A DNA stretch of 64,000 nt from Streptococcus sciuri (GTDB lineage: Bacteria; Bacillota; Bacilli; Lactobacillales; Streptococcaceae), in assembly GCF_024814375.1 (NCBI RefSeq), contig NZ_JANUXX010000002.1, positions 62,001 through 126,000 on the forward strand, written 5' to 3'. A program made the position numbers and the translations under genes. The notes under the pieces are model-generated. The model searched no databases. It had not been told where the DNA came from and was given only the letters and a program-made list of their open reading frames with translations. Each line of letters opens with the position of its first letter. Position 1 is the stretch's first letter. Below are positions 21,916 to 28,527 of this stretch, piece after piece.

Positions 21916-21936
21916 ACCCCACCCATTGGGCAGAGT
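21916..21936 (-). terminator. Terminator after DUF3021 gene
   Basis: 9-bp GC-rich stem with G-T wobbles (ACTCTGCCC / GGGTGGGGT), 3-nt loop and T-run on the minus strand, directly after the DUF3021 stop codon. Separates the LytTR pair from aspS. Confidence 0.75.
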
Positions 21937-21941
21937 TTTTT

Positions 21942-22403
21942 CTATTTGTCTTGAGAATACTTTAGTTGTCCGTCAACTTCTTGGATAATCCTCTTCATCT
22001 CCTGTAACGAAAACCAGTAAATGATGGCGTAAATGATACTAAAGATAACGCTAAACAAAAGCACATTTGTCACGTTTGGATTGTACCAACCCGCTAAAAA
22101 TCCAATACCAAAGAGACATATGAGCATGGTGATAAAATGGCAAATAGTCATGCGCAATAAGCTCCATTCTTGTTGGAAGAACCAACCGCCTAGAGAAAAG
22201 AGACAACCAATCAAAAACCATAAGCCTACACAGACAGCCATGGTCTGCACGTTTGTCAGATGTTGGCCATACCAAACGCCCATGATTGAGTGAGGGTTTA
22301 CAGGACTGTAAACATCTGAAAATACAGCTGAAAATATCAGCGAACACATTAAACCAATACTAAGCCCTTGACAACCCGCAACAAATAATTCCTTAACTTT
22401 CAT
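21942..22403 (-). CDS. DUF3021 family membrane protein
   Basis: 153 aa with four membrane helices (for example LMCSLIFSAVF, AVCVGLWFLIGCLFSLGG, MLICLFGIGFLAGW, VLLFSVIFSIIYAIIYW) and a short charged tail. DUF3021 proteins are commonly paired with a LytTR regulator, as here (1-bp gap). In the LytTR regulatory systems of S. mutans (HdrRM, BrsRM) the membrane partner restrains the regulator; the same role is inferred here. Confidence 0.8.
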   Translation of the reverse strand: MKVKELFVAGCQGLSIGLMCSLIFSAVFSDVYSPVNPHSIMGVWYGQHLTNVQTMAVCVGLWFLIGCLFSLGGWFFQQEWSLLRMTICHFITMLICLFGIGFLAGWYNPNVTNVLLFSVIFSIIYAIIYWFSLQEMKRIIQEVDGQLKYSQDK

Positions 22404-22404
22404 C

Positions 22405-22836
22405 TTACAATGCCTCCTTTAAAACCTTGAGATAACGACGTGAGGAATAACTGATTTTATCTCCAATAAAATATAACTCGACTAGCCCTGCTTTAGTTAT
22501 CTTGACACGCTGGACATAGTTGCGATTGATGATCTCTGATTGTGATATTTGAATAAAATCTCGACTCAAGATCTGCTTCATATCCCTAAGAGCTTGATAT
22601 GACTCAAAATAGCCATCTAACGTGTCAATGATTAGTTTACGGTTTTCACGATAAATACGAATGACAGATTTTTGTTGCACCTTGTACTGCTCTCTCCCCT
22701 TTTTGACCGATAAAAATTGTGGCATTAACAGCTCTTTAATCCTCTTTTGAAGAGTCTTAACCACTTTATCCAACTGGTGGGCATAGATGACGACTTCTTC
22801 TTTATCCTGCTTTGCAATCGCTATTCTAACCTCCAT
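22405..22836 (-). CDS. LytTR-type DNA-binding regulator
   Basis: 143 aa. The C-terminal LytTR domain (about residues 45-143) shows the pattern YFESYQALRDMKQIL, FIQISQSEIINRNYVQRV and a YSSRRYLKVLKEAL end. No receiver domain, so it is not a classical response regulator. Partner of the DUF3021 gene. In related systems of S. mutans the pair controls bacteriocins, competence or autoregulates. Targets unknown here; no bacteriocin gene lies next to it. Confidence 0.88.
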   Translation of the reverse strand: MEVRIAIAKQDKEEVVIYAHQLDKVVKTLQKRIKELLMPQFLSVKKGREQYKVQQKSVIRIYRENRKLIIDTLDGYFESYQALRDMKQILSRDFIQISQSEIINRNYVQRVKITKAGLVELYFIGDKISYSSRRYLKVLKEAL

Positions 22837-22932
22837 AGCTAACCTCCTTTACACCCTTATTAAAACACAAGTAAAGCCTCTTTGCTACGCTTTTGGTCTA
22901 TATGGTTTATCTCCCTGTCTAAACGGCAAAAA

Positions 22933-22952
22933 ACAGCCTCGTCTGAGACTGT
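22933..22952 (-). terminator. Terminator after hisS
   Basis: 8-bp stem (ACAGTCTC / GAGGCTGT, one G-T pair), 4-nt loop, T6 on the minus strand. Directly follows hisS, so the LytTR pair needs its own promoter in the next 90 bp. Confidence 0.8.
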
Positions 22953-22956
22953 CCTT

Positions 22957-24237
22957 TTAGAAATTAAGTTGTTTTAAGATACTTGCAAAATCTGTTTTTA
23001 TCGTCTCAAGACTAACTTTGACTTCTTCACGTGTGTGATTGTTTTTGACACTGACTTGCTGGCTTTCAAGCTCGCTAGAGCCGAGTGTAATAACTGTTTT
23101 AGCATTAAAGGCGTCTGCTGATTTGAATTGCGCTTTGATTTTACGTCCAAGGTAGTCACGTTCTGCTGAGAAACCTTGGCTGCGGATAGCTTGAACAAGT
23201 TCCAACGCTTTAAGGTTTACACCCTGTCCCAAAACAGCAATGTAAACGTCCATTTTGTTTTCAACTGGCAATTCGATACCTTGTTTTTCGAGGATAAGAA
23301 GTAACCGTTCAAGACCAAGTCCAAAACCAAAACCAGGGGTAACTGGCCCGTCAAAGTATTCAACGAGACTGTCATAGCGACCACCAGCACAAATTGTCAA
23401 TTCAGATTTATCAACAGTTGTGATGAATTCAAAGATAGTGTGGTTATAGTAATCAAGACCACGAACCATGTTTGTATCAATGATATATGGGATATTGAGG
23501 GTTTCAAGCATACTACACACAGCATCAAAATGAGCTTGGCTTTCGTCATCAAGATAATCAAGAATTGATGGTGCGTTTTCAACAGCAATCTTGTCTTCTT
23601 TCTCTTTTGAATCAAGGACACGAAGTGGATTTTCATCTAAACGACGTTGACTGTCTTTTGACAATTGCTCACGTATTGGCGTGAGGTAATCAATCAAAGC
23701 TTGACGATATGCCAAACGGCTTGCTGCACTTCCCAAAGTATTCAAATGAAGCGTAACATCTTTAATGCCCAGCGTTTGGAACAATTGGTAAGCCATCGCG
23801 ATTGTTTCAACATCTGTGGCAGGATTTGCTGAACCGAAGCACTCAACACCAACTTGATGGAATTCCCGCAAACGACCTGCTTGAGGGCGTTCGTAGCGGA
23901 ACATTGAGCCGATGTAGTACATCTTAACTGGCTTTTGAACTTCTGGTGCAAATAATTTATTTTCCACAAAAGAACGCACAACAGGAGCTGTACCTTCTGG
24001 ACGCAAAGTAATATGGCGGTCACCTTTATCGTGAAAATCATACATTTCTTTTGTCACGATGTCCGTTGTATCACCAACAGAACGGCTGATAACCTCATAA
24101 TGTTCAAACATTGGTGTACGAATTTCGCTGTAATTGTATTTTTTAAATGTTTCACGTGCAACTGCTTCTACGTATTGCCATTTAGCGCTTTCGCTGGGTA
24201 AAATATCCTGTGTTCCTTTAGGTTTTTGTAATTTCAT
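22957..24237 (-). CDS. hisS: Histidyl-tRNA synthetase
   Basis: 426 aa class II synthetase. Motif 1 [16 protein letters not shown], motif 2 [16 protein letters not shown] near residue 112, His-specific [13 protein letters not shown] near residue 260 and motif 3 [12 protein letters not shown] normal-length, intact gene preceded by a promoter on the minus strand. Confidence 0.97.
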   Translation of the reverse strand: MKLQKPKGTQDILPSESAKWQYVEAVARETFKKYNYSEIRTPMFEHYEVISRSVGDTTDIVTKEMYDFHDKGDRHITLRPEGTAPVVRSFVENKLFAPEVQKPVKMYYIGSMFRYERPQAGRLREFHQVGVECFGSANPATDVETIAMAYQLFQTLGIKDVTLHLNTLGSAASRLAYRQALIDYLTPIREQLSKDSQRRLDENPLRVLDSKEKEDKIAVENAPSILDYLDDESQAHFDAVCSMLETLNIPYIIDTNMVRGLDYYNHTIFEFITTVDKSELTICAGGRYDSLVEYFDGPVTPGFGFGLGLERLLLILEKQGIELPVENKMDVYIAVLGQGVNLKALELVQAIRSQGFSAERDYLGRKIKAQFKSADAFNAKTVITLGSSELESQQVSVKNNHTREEVKVSLETIKTDFASILKQLNF

Positions 24238-24314
24238 AATAACTCTAAAGAGTCTCGTCTACATTACCTTGTAGACTGCTCTATTTTCCTTTCTCTAACT
24301 AATAAACCTAACCC

Positions 24315-24344
24315 ATTTTACCATATTTACGCTCATAGTGCCAA
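24315..24344 (-). promoter_or_regulatory. hisS promoter
   Basis: Minus strand: -35 TTGGCA (24339-24344), 18-bp spacer, -10 TAAAAT (24315-24320). The leader carries a 7-bp hairpin (GTCTACA / TGTAGAC, 24257-24276). No T-box core sequence is visible, unlike trpS. Confidence 0.6.
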
Positions 24345-24490
24345 AACTATCTGATTATCAAAGATACCAAAACAATACTCCCTCAAAAAAATGTCAAGTA
24401 ACTTTACTTTACATTTTTTTTTTGGTATACTGTTAGAGTTGATGAAAATCAAACATTAGTAATGAATATTTCAATGGAGGAAACAAACAA

Positions 24491-24673
24491 ATGGCAGTAC
24501 CTGCACGTCGCACATCAAAAGCGAAGAAAAACAAACGTCGTACACACTACAAATTGACTGCTCCATCAGTTAAATTTGACGAGACTACTGGAGATTACTC
24601 ACGTTCTCACCGCGTATCTTTGAAAGGATACTACAAAGGACGTAAAATCGCAAAAGCTGCTACAGCTGAATAA
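24491..24673 (+). CDS. rpmF: 50S ribosomal protein L32 (Cys-less form)
   Basis: 60 aa beginning [17 protein letters not shown], as in all L32. It has no Cys, so it is the zinc-independent (C-minus) form. An extended -10 (TTGGTATACT, from 24421) and a GGAGG ribosome site precede it. Operon with rpmG. Confidence 0.97.
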   Translation: MAVPARRTSKAKKNKRRTHYKLTAPSVKFDETTGDYSRSHRVSLKGYYKGRKIAKAATAE

Positions 24674-24688
24674 TAGAAGGGAGATACT

Positions 24689-24838
24689 ATGCGCGTAAAT
24701 ATTACACTTGAACACAAAGAATCTGGTGAACGCTTGTACCTTACTTCTAAAAACAAACGTAACACTCCAGACCGTCTTCAATTGAAGAAATACTCACCAA
24801 AATTGCGTAAACACGTTGTTTTTACTGAGGTGAAATAA
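24689..24838 (+). CDS. rpmG: 50S ribosomal protein L33 (Cys-less form)
   Basis: 49 aa starting [19 protein letters not shown] and ending [10 protein letters not shown], a full-length L33. It lacks the two CxxC pairs of zinc-binding L33, matching the Cys-less L32 beside it. Starts 15 bp after rpmF with a GAAGGGAG ribosome site. The 3' end of rpmG is a known integration site for streptococcal integrative elements, and an accessory island follows directly here. Confidence 0.95.
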
Positions 24839-24981
24839 GGTTTCACTACACGTCAATAGACGTTAGAAGCCTTGATTTCATGCGGTTTCTGATTTTTTAA
24901 ATTTCAGCAGATTGCAATAAAAATCAACCGAATCACTACCTTTTTCTCTACCTTTTAGGAAAAATGAATCGGATAACAATA
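24839..24981. other. rpmG downstream region, possible old attachment site
   Basis: About 140 bp without an open frame, right after rpmG and before the accessory genes. It contains a small hairpin (CGTC/GACG, 24853-24864) and a tandem of two similar CTACCTTTTt blocks (about 24938-24958). Its texture resembles the residue beside integrase genes, but no integrase and no second copy of the rpmG 3' end was seen in the window, so an att site is not proven. Confidence 0.3.
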
Positions 24982-25020
24982 AAAAGTACTCTAGTCTAAT
25001 GTGTAAACTAGGGTACTTTT
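24982..25020. terminator. Bidirectional terminator between rpmG and epeB
   Basis: 14-bp stem (AAAAGTAC-t-CTAGT / ACTAG-g-GTACTTTT, one T-G pair) with an 11-nt loop; A-run on one side and T-run on the other serve both rpmF-rpmG (plus) and the epe operon (minus). Confidence 0.8.
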
Positions 25021-25032
25021 ATTAATAAAAAA

Positions 25033-25755
25033 TCAAACTCCATTCTTTAACCATCTTTTTGTGGAAACTTTTATATAAACATAATTTATGATGAACAGTG
25101 TAAGAAGATAGGGTAATACAACACAAAATGATGAGAAATCCTGAATATTCCCTTTAGACATTATATTACTAACTTCTTCATACAATAAATTGGAAGCATC
25201 AAAGATGGCTACATATTTAAATATTCCTCCTATTGCAACTAAAATAATTGATGTAATCCAATAAGCTAGTGAAACTCCTATTGAAACAAGCATATTTGAA
25301 AAAATGACACTAATTGTACCAACAATTAAAAGATACTGTAATATAATTATAGAAAAAGCTACTGTTGAGAATAAAAAATAAAAAATTGAAAATCCTAATG
25401 TTAAACAAACTATAATATTTGCAAGTATTATTGAAATGACAAATTCAATAAATAACACAAAAAGTTTACTATAAAAGTATTGTACTAATTGGTAACCTGA
25501 AAAGTAATTCCATAAAATCGTTTTTTCGGAATAGTCCTTATTAAAAAAATACACGACAACAAAGCCAAATATTAAAAAACCAAATTGAGTAAATACTGTA
25601 TAAGTACTAAAATAAAAATCTCCTAATTCTAAAGTACTCACTTTATCAATTCCAACAGGTAGAATATAGCCCAAAATATAGGATAATATTACTGTTGATA
25701 CAATATAAAAAAGCGTCCTATTCCTTATTGATTTGCGTAACTCTAATTTAAACAT
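25033..25755 (-). CDS. epeB: Epipeptide ABC exporter permease EpeB-like
   Basis: 240 aa with six membrane helices in ABC-2 permease layout (for example FYIVSTVILSYILGYILPVG near residue 16 and a C-terminal SFCVVLPYLLTLFIINYVYI). It is the last gene of the epipeptide operon and follows epeA by 1 bp. In B. subtilis YydIJ (EpeAB) the pair contributes to export of or immunity to the epimerised peptide; assignment here rests on position and topology, not on strong sequence motifs. Very AT-rich, unlike the flanking housekeeping genes. Confidence 0.75.
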   Translation of the reverse strand: MFKLELRKSIRNRTLFYIVSTVILSYILGYILPVGIDKVSTLELGDFYFSTYTVFTQFGFLIFGFVVVYFFNKDYSEKTILWNYFSGYQLVQYFYSKLFVLFIEFVISIILANIIVCLTLGFSIFYFLFSTVAFSIIILQYLLIVGTISVIFSNMLVSIGVSLAYWITSIILVAIGGIFKYVAIFDASNLLYEEVSNIMSKGNIQDFSSFCVVLPYLLTLFIINYVYIKVSTKRWLKNGV

Positions 25756-25756
25756 A

Positions 25757-26377
25757 TTATGACTCTCCCAAATACCAACTAATTGCCTTATCTAATGAAT
25801 TAACTTTATTAAATTTAGTGTCATCAATTACTAGATAGTTTCCCTCAAGTTCCCTAATATCACTTATATCATGTGAGATATTAATGATTATTTTTTCAGG
25901 ATTATTAATAATATAATTTTTTAAAAAAACATGTATCTCATCAACAGTTTTTTTATCTAGGGCATTCGTAATTTCATCAAAAATGATAATATTCTTATCT
26001 AAAGAAAGAAGGATATACAATTTTACCTTTTGCTTTTGACCATCACTTAAGTATTTTAGTTTGACATGAGCATCAATAGATTTTATATTTAATAAGTCGT
26101 ACATTTCATTAGACAATTTCCATGGAACTGTATTTTGTAAATCTGATATCGTCAATTCACTAGGAATATTTGAATAACTAGATATAATTAAAGTTTTTTT
26201 AGAAATGTCATTTGGAAAGCACTTACTATTATTAAGTATAAAGTCCTTTGCAAGTTGTGATTTTCCTGAACCATTCCTTCCTAAAACATGATTAATTTTA
26301 CCTTTTTCAAAAAATAGTCTCGTATTTTCTAATAATTTTTTATTACCAACTGTTAAGTTATAATTATCAATAATCAT
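25757..26377 (-). CDS. epeA: Epipeptide ABC exporter ATPase EpeA-like
   Basis: 206 aa ABC ATPase: Walker A GRNGSGKSQLAK near residue 34, signature YLSDGQKQKVKL (D in place of the first G), Walker B IIIFDEITNALD and the switch His in INISHDISD. Short for an ABC ATPase, like B. subtilis YydI. Starts 70 bp after the precursor gene; the 31-bp inverted repeat ends at its ribosome site. Pairs with epeB to form a transporter for the epipeptide, either exporting it or protecting the cell. Confidence 0.85.
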   Translation of the reverse strand: MIIDNYNLTVGNKKLLENTRLFFEKGKINHVLGRNGSGKSQLAKDFILNNSKCFPNDISKKTLIISSYSNIPSELTISDLQNTVPWKLSNEMYDLLNIKSIDAHVKLKYLSDGQKQKVKLYILLSLDKNIIIFDEITNALDKKTVDEIHVFLKNYIINNPEKIIINISHDISDIRELEGNYLVIDDTKFNKVNSLDKAISWYLGES

Positions 26378-26389
26378 CTCATACTCCTT

Positions 26390-26662
26390 AATTTGCTTAC
26401 TTTAGGGAATGGTTTGTCCAAATAATTAATCTTAATTGTTTATCACGTTAGTGGGCTGAACCAGCAATCCATCGATTTGCTTGGCTTTTTACAAAATACC
26501 AAAGGTCATTAACATTATCAAGTTCATTTTTTTGAGTAAGGATTTTTTCAAAATTCATATCATCAAGAACAGTTTTAGTTTCTCTTTGTACCATTTTATT
26601 TTGTTTCATAGTAATTCCTCCTCGTAATAAATGGATAAACCACTCCCTAAAGTAAGTAAATT
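26390..26662. repeat. 31-bp inverted repeat bracketing epeX
   Basis: Arms at 26390-26420 and 26632-26662 are reverse complements over 31 bp with three mismatches; the longest exact block is CTTACTTTAGGGA. They enclose only the epeX gene with its ribosome site. In the operon mRNA the arms could pair and place epeX in a loop of about 210 nt, with the 3' arm running up to the ribosome site of epeA. No target-site duplication was seen outside the arms. Confidence 0.8.
26448..26609 (-). CDS. epeX: Epipeptide precursor EpeX (YydF-like)
   Basis: 53 aa, starting MKQNKMVQRETKTV with a strong ribosome site (GAGGAGG, 7 bp before ATG). The C-terminal half, VNDLWYFVKSQANRWIAGSAH minus the last residue pairs, is nearly identical to B. 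subtilis YydF (VNDLWYFVKS..NRWI.GS.H). In YydF the radical-SAM enzyme turns Val36 and Ile44 into D-residues; the equivalent residues here are Val40 and Ile48. The mature peptide is expected to be about the last 17 residues. It is a ribosomally made peptide that perturbs the membrane in Bacillus; activity here is inferred. The leader differs strongly from YydF, the core does not. Confidence 0.93.
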   Translation of the reverse strand: MKQNKMVQRETKTVLDDMNFEKILTQKNELDNVNDLWYFVKSQANRWIAGSAH

Positions 26663-26667
26663 TTTCC

Positions 26668-27417
26668 CTAAAGGCTCCAAATAAACCACAGTGTATAAAC
26701 TATTACAAATATAATATTTATCAACTTTATAGTTTTAATAAATTTGTTATTTTCTATAAAAAGTTTCTTTTCAACAACCTCTCTAACTGCTAAGATAACT
26801 TTATATCCGTCCGAATTCATCATAGGAATTGAATTAACTATAATATCAATAGACATATATTTAGCTAGAGAAATTAATACACCATTAGTAAAAATAAGTC
26901 CCACACAAAATAGAATATTATTCATTAGTAAGCTAAAGAGTAGACCTCCTAGGTGAACTATTATTTTTTCTTTTTTGCTCAATAAATAAGTATCATTCAT
27001 CCTAACAAAAAACGAAGGGAACACATAATTAAATTTAAATCCAACCTTATCTATTTTTCTCCCAAAATATTTGAAGCAAACTATATGTCCCAACTCATGA
27101 AATACGATAAATATTAATAAGTACAACACTAAAAACGAAATAAAGTTTTCCTTTGTAACGCTACCATATAATTTTATGTCGGATACAGCTATATATAAAT
27201 TAACCAATTCTAAAAAAAAGATAAACAATATAAAAACATAAAAACCAATAGTAGATACTTTTTCTTCTCTTTCTAAAAGTTCAATATTTAGTTCATTGAT
27301 TTCCTTAGGGCTTATAGTGTAGAATTTATGTTTCTCTTTATCTTTTACCACGTAAGCATCATTTTCACCAAATACTTCATATCTAAAACTATTAAACGTT
27401 TTCAAAGTTTTCTTCAT
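26668..27417 (-). CDS. epeP: Epipeptide-associated membrane metalloprotease EpeP-like
   Basis: 249 aa S2P/M50-type intramembrane protease. Zinc motif HELGH at residues 107-111 within a membrane helix, and the second metal/active-site motif NSDG at 201-204. Five or so hydrophobic helices. Homologue of B. subtilis YydH, expected to cut the leader or liberate the mature epipeptide. Its start overlaps the epeE 3' end by 26 bp; its stop is 5 bp before the right arm of the epeX inverted repeat. Confidence 0.85.
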   Translation of the reverse strand: MKKTLKTFNSFRYEVFGENDAYVVKDKEKHKFYTISPKEINELNIELLEREEKVSTIGFYVFILFIFFLELVNLYIAVSDIKLYGSVTKENFISFLVLYLLIFIVFHELGHIVCFKYFGRKIDKVGFKFNYVFPSFFVRMNDTYLLSKKEKIIVHLGGLLFSLLMNNILFCVGLIFTNGVLISLAKYMSIDIIVNSIPMMNSDGYKVILAVREVVEKKLFIENNKFIKTIKLINIIFVIVYTLWFIWSL

Positions 27418-28324
27418 AATAATCCTTTATATCATCTGATATTGCTCTTATTTTTTCTACATCAGAAAAAATAAATCTACATATCTCACAACTAGATACA
27501 AATTTTTGCTTACTTAAATCTAGATGCATTTTTTCTATAAACCATTTAAAGCCCTCTTTCTTCAATATGTATAATAATATGTTTGAATAAAGTTGAGACT
27601 CTAATTTCTCAACTCCGTCCCCTGTAATACTCCCAATTCTAAGATTGCTTTCAAATACAGATGGTGAGCAACAAGGGTATATATAGCCATCATGATGTAC
27701 TACAAATTCCCAGCCAGTTGCAGGACAACTTAGTTCGAGCTCTCTCACTGTTTTTAAATATAAATCATCAACATTCAAATTTGTTGCTCGTCCAACAGGA
27801 GATGCTGGAACCATTGTTATTTGAATACCAAATATGCTTTCTCCCAAATCTCTAAGTAATCCAACACCAATGTGTTTTTTATCTACCACCATATTTAACG
27901 CTACACCAATATCAAATTTCTTTATAAGTGTTAGTAAACGTTTGATATTGGCAATAGGGATATATTCAGCGTGATAGTCATCATAACTAATAGTCAAATA
28001 GTTTAGACCAGCTAATTTTAGCTCTGACAACATTCTTTCTGTTGTAGTTTCAGATGTTGCCCAAAAGCCATTAGAAATCAAGGTAACTTCTTTACCTACT
28101 GACGATAGTCTTTGAATTATTTCTAATACTTTATTTTTACGTAAAAGAGCTTCGCCACCTGTTAAAGAAACAACTTTAACTTCATCATGACTCTCAGCAT
28201 AAGATACAACTTTTTCAATCTCATCATCTGTTAGATAATTATTAGAATTTGGTAAACACTCGAAACAACAGTGAGAACACTTCGCATTACACCTTTGTGT
28301 AAGATTAATAACAATACTTTTCAT
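27392..28324 (-). CDS. epeE: Radical-SAM peptide epimerase EpeE (YydG-like)
   Basis: 310 aa. CxxxCxxC cluster at C12, C16, C19; LTGGEAL at residues 54-60; Cys-rich C-terminal part with YPCCSP (C218, C219) and a C279-x-x-C282 pair for a second cluster. In B. subtilis YydG a Cys in this region donates the hydrogen atom that fixes the D-configuration; C218 or C219 is the candidate here. First gene of the operon and therefore upstream of its own substrate gene, unlike Bacillus where epeX comes first. Confidence 0.92.
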   Translation of the reverse strand: MKSIVINLTQRCNAKCSHCCFECLPNSNNYLTDDEIEKVVSYAESHDEVKVVSLTGGEALLRKNKVLEIIQRLSSVGKEVTLISNGFWATSETTTERMLSELKLAGLNYLTISYDDYHAEYIPIANIKRLLTLIKKFDIGVALNMVVDKKHIGVGLLRDLGESIFGIQITMVPASPVGRATNLNVDDLYLKTVRELELSCPATGWEFVVHHDGYIYPCCSPSVFESNLRIGSITGDGVEKLESQLYSNILLYILKKEGFKWFIEKMHLDLSKQKFVSSCEICRFIFSDVEKIRAISDDIKDYYEENFENV

Positions 28325-28382
28325 CTAATCACCCCACAAATAAAAAGATACATACAAGATATAACTAAATCTTCACTCTAAA

Positions 28383-28397
28383 TTGTAATCGTTATCA
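28383..28397. promoter_or_regulatory. Fur/PerR-like operator before epe operon
   Basis: The 15-mer reads, on the minus strand, TGATAACGATTACAA: 11 of 14 matches to the Fur 7-1-7 box and 11 of 14 to the PerR box. A candidate promoter lies just upstream on the same strand (TTGAAA, 17 bp, TACATT), which would put the box near the transcription start. Predicted only; the promoter match is weak. Confidence 0.35.
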
Positions 28398-28527
28398 TTA
28401 GCTATAATGTACAATTTCTTGTTTGAAATTTCAATAAATTGAGAATTATTAATTGTGAAAATTATCCTAAAAATAGAGCAAATAAAAATCTAAAAATATA
28501 TTATTTAAGTGATGCCAGTGTTCCTTT

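Noticed and set aside
22837..22925. LytTR direct-repeat operator before the regulator gene
   Set aside because: Could not find two convincing repeats at the expected spacing by eye.
26390..26662. epeX inverted repeat as ends of a transposable element
   Set aside because: No transposase and no target-site duplication seen next to either arm.
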